Source: an uncultured Planctomycetota bacterium
Lineage (GTDB): Bacteria; Planctomycetota; Phycisphaerae; Sedimentisphaerales; UBA12454
Length of the DNA stretch: 38,161 nt
Assembly: GCA_903847315.1 (NCBI GenBank)
Contig: CAINDG010000005.1
Span: 1-38,161 of the forward strand
Direction: 5' to 3'
Below the pieces are notes generated by a model that did no database searches, had not been told where the DNA came from, and saw only the letters and a list, made by a program, of their open reading frames with translations. Positions 9,030 through 19,327 of the stretch are shown here, piece by piece. Every line of letters starts with the position of its first letter. Positions within the stretch are counted from its first letter, which is position 1. Made by a program: the position numbers and the translations under genes.

Positions 9030-9896
9030 TTATTTCGACCGGCCGTTAGCGTAATCGAAAAATTTCTTTCTCAAGCGTTTAGTAACAGGGCCGGGCTTGC
9101 CGTCTGAAATCTGCCTGCCGTCAATCTCGACGACGCCGATAACCTCGGCAGCGGTGCCGGTAAGGAAGAACTCATCGGCAACGTAGAGGTCGAAACGCGT
9201 CAGATTTTTTTCGATGACTTCGATTTTTTCCTGTGCGGCAAGGCGCATAACAACCGCCCTTGTAACGCCTTCAAGGGAACCGGCCTGAATCGGCGGAGAA
9301 CAAAGAACGCCGTCCTTAAGAATAAAAACATTATCGCCAGAGGCTTCGGCAACGAAACCCATGTGGTTATACATTATCGCCTCCGGCACGCCGGCATCGA
9401 CAGCTTCGATTTTGGCCAGAATATTATTGAGATAGTTAAGGCTCTTGACCTGCGGCGGTAAAGACAGAGGATGGTTGCGGATAGTGCAGGCGCTGATAAC
9501 CCTCAAACCCTTTTCATACAATTCTTCCGGATAAAGCTGGATGTTGTCGGCGATAATAATTACCTGAGATTTTTCACAGACAAACGGATTAATACCCAGG
9601 CAGCCGACGCCTCTTGTAACAACCAGACGGATATAGCCGTCAACGATGTTGTTCGCCTTGACGGTTTGTTTGACCGCATCTGCAAGATGCCCGATGGTCA
9701 TACCGATATTTAATCTGATGACTTTTGCGGATTCGTAAAGCCTTCTAAGATGCGCGTCAAGCTCGAAGACTTTCGAGCTGTAAACACGAATGCCTTCGAA
9801 GACGCCGTCGCCGTAAAGCAGACCGTGGTCGAAGACGCTGACTTTAGCGTCCTTCTCATCCACGAGCCCGTCGTTAATCCATATTTTTAAAGCCAT
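9030..9896 (-). CDS. ilvE: Branched-chain amino acid aminotransferase
   Basis: This class IV PLP-dependent aminotransferase makes the last step of Val, Leu and Ile synthesis, exchanging amino groups with glutamate. It shows the DHGLLYGDGVFEGIR motif (residues 23-37), the PLP lysine in QVKSLNYLNN (Lys151), the EASGDNVFI strand and the GSLEGVTRAVV phosphate-binding turn. I chose ATG at 9896 because GGGAG lies about 7 nt upstream; an upstream in-frame TTG (9902) has no support. It follows the lolD-like gene by 17 nt and precedes the polyprenyl synthase by one base. A D-amino-acid transaminase of the same fold is the main alternative. Confidence 0.92.
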   Translation of the reverse strand: MALKIWINDGLVDEKDAKVSVFDHGLLYGDGVFEGIRVYSSKVFELDAHLRRLYESAKVIRLNIGMTIGHLADAVKQTVKANNIVDGYIRLVVTRGVGCLGINPFVCEKSQVIIIADNIQLYPEELYEKGLRVISACTIRNHPLSLPPQVKSLNYLNNILAKIEAVDAGVPEAIMYNHMGFVAEASGDNVFILKDGVLCSPPIQAGSLEGVTRAVVMRLAAQEKIEVIEKNLTRFDLYVADEFFLTGTAAEVIGVVEIDGRQISDGKPGPVTKRLRKKFFDYANGRSK

Positions 9897-9913
9897 AAAC
9901 AACTCCCTAATAT

Positions 9914-10615
9914 TTACGCCGAGGCGATTCTGCCGTCGGCAAGCCTGATAATTCTCGAGGCTTTTTCGGCAATCCGGTCATCGTGAGTAACCATTACAAT
10001 CGTCTGGCCGGCACTATGCAGTTTTTCAAAGACCTTTAGAATATCATTTCCTGTCTTAGAGTCAAGGTTTCCTGTCGGCTCATCTGCCAGAATTATATCC
10101 GGCTGGTTTATCAATGCCCTTGCGATTGCGACCCGCTGGCGTTCTCCGCCGGACAACTGATAAGGCCTGTGTTCGGTCCGATCGGAAAGACCAAGCTCTC
10201 CCAGCAGCTGCCGAGCCGTCTTTTTGACCTTTGCCGAATGCAGCAGCCAGCCGATTGTGCCGGACTGCACCATCGGGGCAATTAAAACATTCTGCAATAC
10301 TGTTAATTCGTCAAGCAAATGATAAAACTGAAATACAAAACCAATTTTTTTGTTCCTGAACTCGTTGATTTTTCTGCCGCTGAACGCGGAAAGATTTTTA
10401 TCTTCAAAAAAAACGCCGCCTTTATCGGGCTTATCGAGCGCGCCGAGTATATGCATAAGCGTGCTTTTGCCGCTGCCGGAGGCGCCTTTAATGGCGACAA
10501 ATTCGCCTTTCGCTATGTTAAGGTCGATGCCCTTGAGAACGTCAAGACGGGTAGCGCCCATCCGGTAGGATTTAAAAATCTGCTGACAGGTCAATATATA
10601 ATTATTTAGTTTCAT
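9914..10615 (-). CDS. lolD: ABC transporter ATPase, LolD-like
   Basis: The ATPase has Walker A GASGSGKS (44-51), Q-loop FQFYHLLDELT, signature LSGGERQ (154-160), Walker B IILADEP (174-180) with the TGNLDS D-loop typical of the LolD/MacB/FtsE group, and switch His in MVTHDD. It should power the two permeases encoded just upstream, pulling lipoproteins out of the inner membrane toward the outer membrane. The start MKLNNY (10615) is chosen because its ATG overlaps the permease TGA as ATGA; the longer reading frame is spurious. A MacB-type exporter is an alternative, but a MacB permease is normally fused to its ATPase. Confidence 0.9.
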   Translation of the reverse strand: MKLNNYILTCQQIFKSYRMGATRLDVLKGIDLNIAKGEFVAIKGASGSGKSTLMHILGALDKPDKGGVFFEDKNLSAFSGRKINEFRNKKIGFVFQFYHLLDELTVLQNVLIAPMVQSGTIGWLLHSAKVKKTARQLLGELGLSDRTEHRPYQLSGGERQRVAIARALINQPDIILADEPTGNLDSKTGNDILKVFEKLHSAGQTIVMVTHDDRIAEKASRIIRLADGRIASA

Positions 10616-11964
10616 ATCTGATTTACCCGCAGAATATCGACACAATTTTGTCTTGCGGCCCTGATAGTCGGAAACATCGCGCCAAGCAGACAAGCAACAA
10701 CCGCCGCCGCGGCGATTTCAATCGGCAGGGCAAAACCAGGCTGGCTCGGTATTTCGCCTATCGCGTAAATTTCCCTGTTCCACATCTGAAAGCCGAATTT
10801 AACGTACAGCCAGTTTTCAAGGCCGTTGATATTATCCAGAAATATCAGCGCGCCGGCGATGCCGACCGCTGCACCGACAAGGCCGGTCAAAATCGCATAT
10901 CGCAAAAAGACACGCATAATACCGATACGGGAAGCGCCGACACTTTTCAATATGCCGATGTCCCTGCTCTTTGCGCCTACAATCATATAGAAAATGACGA
11001 AAATAATAAAGACAGTAATCAGGCCGACAAGCAGAAAAAGCAAAAGCAGCATTAACTGCTCTTTTTCCATTGGGGCAATCGATTCTCTGCGGTAACTTCT
11101 GAAATCCTGTACATTTACGGTTTTAAACAGGTCGGAAACCACAGGGTCGGGCGTCCGAGCGACAAAATCTTTCCATAAGGCCGCGGTTTTTTCGATGGAT
11201 TTGTCGGAGTTGAAACCTTTTTTGAATTTTATGAATATCGCACTGGTTCTTTTGGGGCCGATGTCCATACCGGTCAAAGACTGTAATTTCTCGAACGGCA
11301 GATAGACAACGGTGCTGTCGATTTTGGCAAGGCCCGAATTCGAATTGTCGCTGTAATAAAATGTTCCGGTATTGGCGGAAACCATAGTTCCGGTTTTTAC
11401 GAGCGTTCCTTTTGGCGTCAGCGGAAAACAGGTAATGCCGTAAGACCATCTCGGCAGATACGGCATCTGCCTATATTGTCCCCATTGGTCGCGTTCCACG
11501 AGAAGGTCAACGCCAATCACACAGCCCTGCAATTGAGGATTGTACGAAGGCGAAAAGGCGAGCGAAGGATTGTCTTTGCGGTAATACAGGCTCTGCGCAA
11601 AATCTGTTGTCTTTGTGTGAGAATCAAGGACGATGCCCATAAGACTGAGGGCGGCGCTTTTGCCGGAAGAATCGGATTTCACAAGGCCGAAAGTATTTAT
11701 GACAGGTGAGACGCTATCGACGAAATCGCACGAACGCAGAGATGTTATAAATTCGTCATAACGGCCGAAGCCGACAAGTGAATCTGTCGAGATGATACAG
11801 TCGGAGAAAAAGGTGTGGTTCTTGTCTATGAAATCGACCACAAGGCCGTTCATTACCGTCATTACCACAATGACGACAAAAACGCAGACCGCCACTGCCG
11901 CGACGGCAAGGATTGTCAGTCTGCTGGATTTGAATAATTTTAAAGGCAGTATTACGTCGTACAT
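10612..11964 (-). CDS. ABC transporter permease, LolC/LolE-like (second)
   Basis: The 450-residue permease has one N-terminal membrane helix (about 14-38), a large periplasmic domain, and three C-terminal helices with the FtsX-type segment MIVGAKSRDIGILKSVGASR between them. That is the LolC/LolE fold. The start MYDVIL is chosen because it lies 2 nt after the stop of the preceding permease; the longer frame only reads into that gene. It overlaps the ATPase gene by 4 nt. It pairs with the 11967-13301 permease, probably as a heterodimer. Confidence 0.88.
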   Translation of the reverse strand: MYDVILPLKLFKSSRLTILAVAAVAVCVFVVIVVMTVMNGLVVDFIDKNHTFFSDCIISTDSLVGFGRYDEFITSLRSCDFVDSVSPVINTFGLVKSDSSGKSAALSLMGIVLDSHTKTTDFAQSLYYRKDNPSLAFSPSYNPQLQGCVIGVDLLVERDQWGQYRQMPYLPRWSYGITCFPLTPKGTLVKTGTMVSANTGTFYYSDNSNSGLAKIDSTVVYLPFEKLQSLTGMDIGPKRTSAIFIKFKKGFNSDKSIEKTAALWKDFVARTPDPVVSDLFKTVNVQDFRSYRRESIAPMEKEQLMLLLLFLLVGLITVFIIFVIFYMIVGAKSRDIGILKSVGASRIGIMRVFLRYAILTGLVGAAVGIAGALIFLDNINGLENWLYVKFGFQMWNREIYAIGEIPSQPGFALPIEIAAAAVVACLLGAMFPTIRAARQNCVDILRVNQI

Positions 11965-11966
11965 TT

Positions 11967-13301
11967 TTATTCGTACCTCAGAATCTTTACCGGCGATGTC
12001 CTGGCGGCGGTTATTGAGGGCAAAAGTGCACCGAGAACCGAAGCGACGACAGCGGCGATAAAGAAACAGATTGCCCAGTACCAGTCGAAATGGCTGGGAA
12101 TTTTCGTGAACATATAAATACTGCTGCTCCACAGCTTAAGCCCGAAAAGCCGGCTGATAAACTGCTCGAAGGCGTTTACATTGATGGTGACGACAAAGCC
12201 GATAGCTACGCCGGCGGATGCGCCGATAAGACCGATGAAAAGGCCGAACAGCAAAAAGACAGAAGTAATGTCAGCGGATGAGCCGCCGATGGATTTTATT
12301 ATCGCAAGGTCTTTCTGTTTGGCTTTGACTATCATATAGAAGATACAGAAGACGAGAATGACGATGCCTGTGCTTATGATTCCGAAAATCAATAACAGAA
12401 CGCCCATTTGCTTTCTAAGCTCGGCGGCGTAGCGGGCCTGTTTTTCGACAGAAGTCAAAATCTCGGTGTCAGCGGTGTAAAACGTCGGCCAGTTGAGCTG
12501 CTGGGAGGCGAAGTCCGACCATATCTGACGCACGACAGAAATTGCCTGCTGCGGGGCGACGCCGGCGGCGCATTTAATATGAATGATACTTGCCGATTTA
12601 TTGTCCGAAGGAAATAAAAGGTTCGCCAGCGCGTCTATCGGCATAAAGACAAATCTTTTGTCTATATCATAGACGGATGTAAAAACTACATCGGCGATGA
12701 CTACCTGGGCCGAACGGGAATGAGCTAAATTTGTCGGCGAATTGCTGTCGGATTCCGTTGTGCCGGTGGTTATCACCGCTTTTTTGCCGATGAAACTTTC
12801 GGCAAAAGCAAAATCATACTGGTCGGTTTTCGGGTCCGGCTCCGAAAGGGCGGCAATGCCTATGAAAATCGGCGTATTATTTGCGTCGCCGTATTTAAAC
12901 AGCGTTTCTTGGGGCGACGATTTCTGCCTGAGAAGATTGCTCTTGAAATTGGTAACGCGGCATCGGCTGACAGGCTCTATGCCCCAGATTGTAACGGCTT
13001 TTACATTTCCCGCCCCAAGGTGCACAAGGCCGCTTGCGGAAAGTACGGGCGTGGCGGAATCGATTTCTTTGGCCTGGCAGAGTTTCTTAATGAGAATATC
13101 ATAATTAGAAAATCTCGCGGGAGGTTCAAGAACTATATCGCCGAGATACTCCGATGCGCTTAGCTCGATAGCGCTGATGAACGCGGTAAAGAGACTTGCT
13201 ACCGTAACGAGCAGCGCCGTGGAAAGAGTTACCGCTGCGATACTGAGGAAGACAATTTTCCGCTTCTTAAGATAACGCAGTGCCAAAAAAAACTTGAGCA
13301 T
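11967..13301 (-). CDS. ABC transporter permease, LolC/LolE-like (first)
   Basis: This 444-residue permease has the same layout as its neighbour: an N-terminal helix (about 15-40), an extracytoplasmic domain of some 250 residues, and three C-terminal helices with MIVKAKQKDLAIIKSIGGSS, the FtsX-family coupling loop. The two are similar in order but clearly different in sequence, as expected for LolC and LolE. It is the first gene of the five-gene operon running to the polyprenyl synthase. AAAGG lies about 9-10 nt before the ATG. The spacer to the upstream lipoprotein gene (13302-13366) is AT-rich and shows no clear terminator. Confidence 0.88.
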   Translation of the reverse strand: MLKFFLALRYLKKRKIVFLSIAAVTLSTALLVTVASLFTAFISAIELSASEYLGDIVLEPPARFSNYDILIKKLCQAKEIDSATPVLSASGLVHLGAGNVKAVTIWGIEPVSRCRVTNFKSNLLRQKSSPQETLFKYGDANNTPIFIGIAALSEPDPKTDQYDFAFAESFIGKKAVITTGTTESDSNSPTNLAHSRSAQVVIADVVFTSVYDIDKRFVFMPIDALANLLFPSDNKSASIIHIKCAAGVAPQQAISVVRQIWSDFASQQLNWPTFYTADTEILTSVEKQARYAAELRKQMGVLLLIFGIISTGIVILVFCIFYMIVKAKQKDLAIIKSIGGSSADITSVFLLFGLFIGLIGASAGVAIGFVVTINVNAFEQFISRLFGLKLWSSSIYMFTKIPSHFDWYWAICFFIAAVVASVLGALLPSITAARTSPVKILRYE

Positions 13302-13366
13302 TTATCACGCCTTTTGAAATATTAAACATTGAATAGCTAAAGATTAAAAATTTTAAAAACTTTTTT

Positions 13367-14335
13367 TTAATCTTTATTCTTCTCTTCAATCTTAATCTTT
13401 CGCAGAATATCAGTGTCATCGATAAAAAGGTTCACTATTTGGTATTTATTATTATTCTTCATATAATGATAACTGAACAACTCACCCTTGCCATCTTCAC
13501 CTGCGGAGATCCATTGTGGCTTACCAATCAACTCTATTATAGCATCTTTTGTGGTTTGGTTTTCTTTTAATAAAGATAGCTTCTCAGGCTCAATGTAGTC
13601 GCCTATATCGGAATCTATGATAGCTGTTCTGTGTAATACACCATAGTTGCCTTGATAATAACTATGTCCCGCAGTCCATTCGTGTATTTTTGTGGGTGTA
13701 TCACATACAGAGACTTTCTTTAAAATACCGGTATCATCAATAAACAAAACGACTGCTTGGCGGTTCATATTCTTGGTAACAACACCAGCATTATCACTGC
13801 TCACAATATGTTCTTTAGGGTCTATATAGTAGTATGTAAGATTTTCACCCTTACCTCCTTTACCGGGATGTATGTCGAACGGATTACCAATTAATTTCAT
13901 TACCTCTGCCTTGGTCATTTGGTTTACTTTCGATTCTAACAAGGCAAGTTTTTCCTGTTCTATAAATGGAGTGTAGAAATTATAATTTAGCAGCGTTCTT
14001 TCGTTTATGGAGATTTTCTTCAAAATACCAGTATCATCAATAAACAGGTTGACTGTCTGACAATCCTTCTTGCTTGAAAATAAATCGGTATTTACATAAT
14101 CATAAGTAACGATTTCGCCTTTGCCGTCGTACTCATTTTGGGTACGCAACGGTTTGCCTAATAACTTTATTACTTCGGGTTTAGTAGTCTGATTTTCCTT
14201 TAATAAAGAAAGTTTTTCCTGTGGAACATAGCTACTTCCCGCAGTGATGCAACCGGATGTCGGCATCATCAAGCATGCAAGGAGTAATGCGATTGAAATT
14301 TCAAGAAATGCCGATTTTCCCTTAAATTTTTTCAT
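13367..14335 (-). CDS. Lipoprotein with three BamE/SmpA-like units
   Basis: The protein starts with a lipoprotein signal peptide ending TSGC (Cys29). The mature part repeats one unit three times (about residues 36-112, 125-210 and 250-318). Each unit begins EKLxLLxxxxxTKxxxxxLxGxP, then GKGExxxYxY, then VxLFIDDTGILKKI. The TKxEVxxLLGxP helix followed by two or three strands is the SmpA/OmlA (BamE) fold, whose best-known member is a small single-domain lipoprotein of the Bam outer-membrane assembly complex. GAGGTG before the ATG fixes the start. Whether it works in Bam is unknown; other two-layer lipoproteins share this fold. Confidence 0.8.
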   Translation of the reverse strand: MKKFKGKSAFLEISIALLLACLMMPTSGCITAGSSYVPQEKLSLLKENQTTKPEVIKLLGKPLRTQNEYDGKGEIVTYDYVNTDLFSSKKDCQTVNLFIDDTGILKKISINERTLLNYNFYTPFIEQEKLALLESKVNQMTKAEVMKLIGNPFDIHPGKGGKGENLTYYYIDPKEHIVSSDNAGVVTKNMNRQAVVLFIDDTGILKKVSVCDTPTKIHEWTAGHSYYQGNYGVLHRTAIIDSDIGDYIEPEKLSLLKENQTTKDAIIELIGKPQWISAGEDGKGELFSYHYMKNNNKYQIVNLFIDDTDILRKIKIEEKNKD

Positions 14336-14410
14336 TTTAGTATCACCTCTTATTTGCTAATAGGCCGGTTTAACATATTTTTAAAATCTTCAATTTTTGT
14401 GCCTTTGCGG

Positions 14411-15904
14411 CTATTTTTCCGGTTTTAACAATGGGAACAAAATAACATCCCTTATATTTGTAGTGCCGGTAAGCAGCATAATAAGTCTGTCGATGCCGAT
14501 GCCCAGTCCTCCGGCAGGCGGCATTCCATATTTAAGGGCATTAATGAAATCCTCGTCGAGACTGCGAAAAACATTTTCGTCCTCGCCGGCGCCTTTTACC
14601 TGCGATGTAAAGTTTTCATACTGCACCGCCGGGTCGTTCAGCTCCGTATAAGCGTTTGCGACCTCTATCGCCCCCATATAAAGCTCGAACCGCTCGGCAA
14701 AATCCTGATTCGACTTGCTGCGTTTGGTAAGCGGGCACAATTTGCCGGGATAATCAATTACAAAAGTCGGATTGATAAGGTTCGATTCCACTTTTTCTTC
14801 GAAAAGCTTGTTTATAACGACCTCATCATCCATTTTCGCCTCGTCAATGCCGGCAGCTTTCGCATTTTTGCGAATGGCGGCAATGTCGTGTATGCCGCAG
14901 CCGCAATACTGACTGAAAAGCTCGGCGTATGGAATCTTCTTCCATGGACGCGAGAAATCAATCATGTAATCGCCGAATTGCAGTTTAGAGCTTTCGCAGT
15001 GCTTCTGAACAATCGTACTGATAAGCTCTTCGGTAAGTTCCATCATTGTATTGTAGTCCGCATACGCCTGGTAGATTTCCATCATAGTAAATTCGGGATT
15101 GTGACGCGGGCTCAAGCCTTCGTTGCGGAAATTACGGTTTATCTCGAAAACTTTTTCTATGCCGCCGACGAGCAGTCTTTTTAAGAACAATTCCGGCGCG
15201 ATTCTCAGGTACAAATCAATATCGAGGGCGTTATGATGAGTAACGAACGGTTTTGCCGCCGCTCCGCCGGCGATGGTCTGCATCATCGGCGTTTCAACTT
15301 CGTAAAAACCTTTTTCCCGCAGAAAATCACGAATCGTCGATACTATCGCGATTCGTTTTTTAAATCTCAGCATTACTTCTGGATTCGCCCAGAGGTCAAC
15401 ATACCGCTGACGGTATCTCAGGTCTGTATCCGCAAGGCCGTGGAATTTTTCCGGCGGTTGCAAAATCGATTTGGCCAGGAGCGTGATTTTGTCGGTCCAT
15501 ATAGTAAGCTCGCCAGTTTTTGTAAGGCCGAGCTGGCCTTCGGCGCCGATTATGTCGCCAAGTTCAATTAATTTTATAAGTACCCACTGGCTTTCGAGAA
15601 GTTTTTTACTCAGACCAAGCTGGATTATACCGCTGCCGTCTCGGAGAGTTATAAAAATGAGTTTTCCTATGTCGCGAAGCAGGACTATTCTGCCTGCGCA
15701 GATTGCTCTTTGCGGCGGCCCGCCAGATGGCGAGGTCTCGCCGGGGGCGGACTGTAATTTTTCGTCGAATTTCGCTCTTACCGCCTGAGTAGATTCGGCG
15801 TTGTCGAAACGGGAGCCATAAGGGTCGATTCCAAGCTGTTTTATGTGCTCGAGTTTTTCTTTCCGCTGCTGCTCTAATTTTCCGATATCCTCTTGTTCTG
15901 TCAT
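14411..15904 (-). CDS. lysS: Lysyl-tRNA synthetase, class II
   Basis: The enzyme charges tRNA-Lys in two steps using ATP. At 497 residues it has the family's normal length. An N-terminal OB-fold anticodon domain (about 60-150) is followed by a class II catalytic core with motif 2 FRNEGLSPRHNPEFTMME, the lysine-site segment ELYMGAIEVANAYTELNDP and motif 3 GGLGIGIDRLIMLL (about 468-481). Its ATG overlaps the stop codon of ctpA by 4 nt (ATGA), so the two are translationally coupled. The 3' flank carries a short repeat of the GCCTTTGCGGCTATTTTT type. Confidence 0.97.
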   Translation of the reverse strand: MTEQEDIGKLEQQRKEKLEHIKQLGIDPYGSRFDNAESTQAVRAKFDEKLQSAPGETSPSGGPPQRAICAGRIVLLRDIGKLIFITLRDGSGIIQLGLSKKLLESQWVLIKLIELGDIIGAEGQLGLTKTGELTIWTDKITLLAKSILQPPEKFHGLADTDLRYRQRYVDLWANPEVMLRFKKRIAIVSTIRDFLREKGFYEVETPMMQTIAGGAAAKPFVTHHNALDIDLYLRIAPELFLKRLLVGGIEKVFEINRNFRNEGLSPRHNPEFTMMEIYQAYADYNTMMELTEELISTIVQKHCESSKLQFGDYMIDFSRPWKKIPYAELFSQYCGCGIHDIAAIRKNAKAAGIDEAKMDDEVVINKLFEEKVESNLINPTFVIDYPGKLCPLTKRSKSNQDFAERFELYMGAIEVANAYTELNDPAVQYENFTSQVKGAGEDENVFRSLDEDFINALKYGMPPAGGLGIGIDRLIMLLTGTTNIRDVILFPLLKPEK

Positions 15905-18066
15905 TGCTGAGGTCCTGATTCAACAAGTTTTGTTTTTGCGACAAGAATCGCCACGGCAAGCTGACTATCGGCCTGCAATGTTTCTTCTAGACTGTGTTTT
16001 TTCAGCTTTTGTTTATTATGGTCGTGGTCGGGCGCTGCGAGAACATCGTTGTCCCGCTGCATATCGAACGTCTTTTTGATTTCGTCGGTGGTCAACTCAA
16101 CCTTTACATTCGGCATAATGCCCCAGTCTTTTCTATTCTGCTTCTGCATCGCCCAGCGGTCGTTGACTCTTTGTCCGGAAGGCAGATGGTAATATGCCAT
16201 AGTGTATTTAAGCTGTGCGCCGTCGCCGGGGAATTTGGTAACTTGCTGAACGCTGCCTTTGCCGTAACTTTGCTCTCCTACGAGAGTCGCCCTTAAAAAT
16301 ACTTTATCGGAAAGGGCGCCGGATACTATTTCAGATGCACTTGCCGAACCTGAATTAATCAATACCACAACCGGATAATTGGGATGAGTTCCTTTTTTTA
16401 CCGCCGTCTCCCATGTCGGCAGCCCGACTCGCGGCTGAGTACTCACCATCACACCTTTTTCGACAAACAAATCCACGACATCAGCCGCGGTCTGAAGAAA
16501 GCCGCCGGTATTATATCGCAAGTCCATAATAAGCGCCTTCATTCCCGCGTTTTCAAGTTGAATAAGAACAGCCTCAAGGTCTGGCGCCGTGGTTTCGGAA
16601 AACTGCGTAATCCTGACATAACCAATCCTGCTTTTTTCGTCAACAAAGTAGAGCCATCTGCCGGTGTCATCTCTGCACCAGCCGCAAGTAGTAGGAACAA
16701 TGATTTTTGCTCTTGTCAGTTCGACGTCTCTTGTCTTTCCATCCCGACGAATCGTAAGCACAACTTTTGTACCCGCCGGGCCTGTGATTTTGGTGACCGC
16801 GCAAGTAATCGACATATCTTTTGTACTTTCGCCGTTAACGGCCTCTATTATATCGCCGGCATCAAGCAGACCGGAATTATAAGCGGGCGTGTTAGGCACA
16901 AGACTTGCCGCCTTTAAAGGGCCGTCTTCTTTGGATATCTGAACGCCTATCCCCGTAAATTCCTGCGTCATATTCTTTTGAAAATCTTCCACCTCTTTGG
17001 GCCAGACAATCATCGTATGCGGGTCAAGCGTATCCAGCGAAACGTCAGCGATGTGCCAGATAATAATCTGTTCGGGCAGTTTTATTGTCGCCGAGTTGAG
17101 AGCGAGGATATGTTTGACAAAATTTATGAATTGTTCCTTGTTTACGCCGACAAGTTCAGTTTTATAAGAGTTCTCCAGGCCGGAAAGCCCGGCAACAAAA
17201 GGTTGTATTTGGTCTTTTTCAAAATGAATTTTAAAAGTCTTGTCGAAATTCTGCGAAAGACTTAGTACTTCCGCCAGGTACTTGCATCGCTTAAGTGATT
17301 TTTCAACCATATCGCTGTATTTAAAAGGTTCGATGTAGCCGTACTCGAGCGCGTCAAGAGTGCGGGTAAACATCTCAAGTTTTACTTTTACGTACCGGTC
17401 AGTAGATGTCTCGCAGGGGCTGTCCAGCAGCGAAGCCTTGACAGTGGCTTTTTCCTCGAGCTGTTCTTTTTTCTCCGAGTAGGTTTTATCGTCCGGATAG
17501 AGAACGGCCAGCCAGCTGTAGCAATAAAGCATAGCGTCTATCCACTCGCCTTTGGCCTCGTAATCTTCGGCGGCTTTTTTGGCTCTTGTTATTGTTGCCT
17601 GTACATACGGCTTGGCTAAAACCTCCGCCTTGCGGCTTTCCTCGGCGGATTCACGAGCCTTTAGAATCACAGGAAACACATCAAACAGGTTCGGTTCGTT
17701 TGTCTCCGGACGGGATTTGAATTTTTCGAGCTCGGCAAGCTGTTTTTCGAATGTTTCCTTTTTTGCCTGCCCTCTTGCCTGCTGAATCTTATTGTATTGC
17801 GATATTATTTCCGCAATCGCGGCCGAAGCCGGATTATTGCCGTCAGTTTTTTTAATAGTCCGTTCGGCAGCGGCGAAATTGCCATCGCATATTTCATGCG
17901 CCGCGGATTTAACGGGGCTTGTTGTATTACCATCGGCGGGCTGCGATGCCGCGCCCGCGGGGGCAGTGTTTGGCGGTGAATGAGAAACTACGCCGGGGTT
18001 TGACATCGAAGATGCCGACCAAATCGGAAGAAACAGTACGAAGACGAATACTATAATTTTTTTCAT
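15901..18066 (-). CDS. ctpA: Carboxyl-terminal processing protease, S41 family
   Basis: This periplasmic serine protease has a signal peptide (about residues 1-20), a long N-terminal helical region (to about 330), a PDZ domain (FTGIGVQI to VELTRAKI) and the S41 catalytic core. The nucleophile lies in NSGSASASE (about 572-580) and the general-base lysine in SYGKGS (about 603). Such enzymes trim or degrade envelope proteins from their C-termini. The N-terminal part is longer than in short CtpA proteins and closer to Prc-type tail-specific proteases. I start it at the ATG of MKKIIV (18066), where the signal peptide begins; a GTG nine codons upstream is the alternative. It overlaps lysS by 4 nt. 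Confidence 0.9.
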   Translation of the reverse strand: MKKIIVFVFVLFLPIWSASSMSNPGVVSHSPPNTAPAGAASQPADGNTTSPVKSAAHEICDGNFAAAERTIKKTDGNNPASAAIAEIISQYNKIQQARGQAKKETFEKQLAELEKFKSRPETNEPNLFDVFPVILKARESAEESRKAEVLAKPYVQATITRAKKAAEDYEAKGEWIDAMLYCYSWLAVLYPDDKTYSEKKEQLEEKATVKASLLDSPCETSTDRYVKVKLEMFTRTLDALEYGYIEPFKYSDMVEKSLKRCKYLAEVLSLSQNFDKTFKIHFEKDQIQPFVAGLSGLENSYKTELVGVNKEQFINFVKHILALNSATIKLPEQIIIWHIADVSLDTLDPHTMIVWPKEVEDFQKNMTQEFTGIGVQISKEDGPLKAASLVPNTPAYNSGLLDAGDIIEAVNGESTKDMSITCAVTKITGPAGTKVVLTIRRDGKTRDVELTRAKIIVPTTCGWCRDDTGRWLYFVDEKSRIGYVRITQFSETTAPDLEAVLIQLENAGMKALIMDLRYNTGGFLQTAADVVDLFVEKGVMVSTQPRVGLPTWETAVKKGTHPNYPVVVLINSGSASASEIVSGALSDKVFLRATLVGEQSYGKGSVQQVTKFPGDGAQLKYTMAYYHLPSGQRVNDRWAMQKQNRKDWGIMPNVKVELTTDEIKKTFDMQRDNDVLAAPDHDHNKQKLKKHSLEETLQADSQLAVAILVAKTKLVESGPQQ

Positions 18067-18086
18067 TTGTGTTTTTCTCAAAAATT

Positions 18087-18167
18087 TAGCCACTAAGGCG
18101 CCAAGGCTCTGAAATTTAAAATCTCAAATTTGAAATTTCAAATTATGTCTTTATGCCTTCGTGGCTA
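18087..18167. repeat. Inverted repeat with AT-rich core, possible fba terminator
   Basis: TAGCCACTAAGGC (18087-18099) and GCCTTCGTGGCTA (18155-18167) are complementary except at one position. Between them lies a palindromic AT-rich core (CAAATTTGAAATTTCAAATT). On the minus strand the structure follows fba and is trailed by AAATTTTTG, so it may act as a terminator before ctpA. The GCCTTCGTGGC arm is of a type that recurs near 14398 and 36145. Confidence 0.6.
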
Positions 18168-18180
18168 TTTTTAGTAATTT

Positions 18181-19143
<963 letters not shown>

Positions 19144-19182
19144 TTAAAAAAGTTTGTAAACTACATCACAATATAGGGTAAT

Positions 19183-19211
19183 GATATAACCCCGCACCTC
19201 TTTTAAGTCAA
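19183..19211 (-). promoter_or_regulatory. Sigma-70-type promoter of fba
   Basis: On the minus strand TTGACT (19206-19211) stands 17 nt before TATATC (19183-19188). Transcription would start near 19176 and give a leader of about 45 nt before the fba ATG. A GATAAAGCGTT motif lies just upstream of the -35 box. Confidence 0.6.
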
Positions 19212-19327
19212 GAATTATTTAACAAACGCTTTATCTGGTTTTGCCTTCTTTTTTCAAGCTCCTGCTCTGTCAGATGTGGAGTTTTTCGCAGTGTTTTTTA
19301 TCTATTTAAATGTGTGTTTGACCCTGA

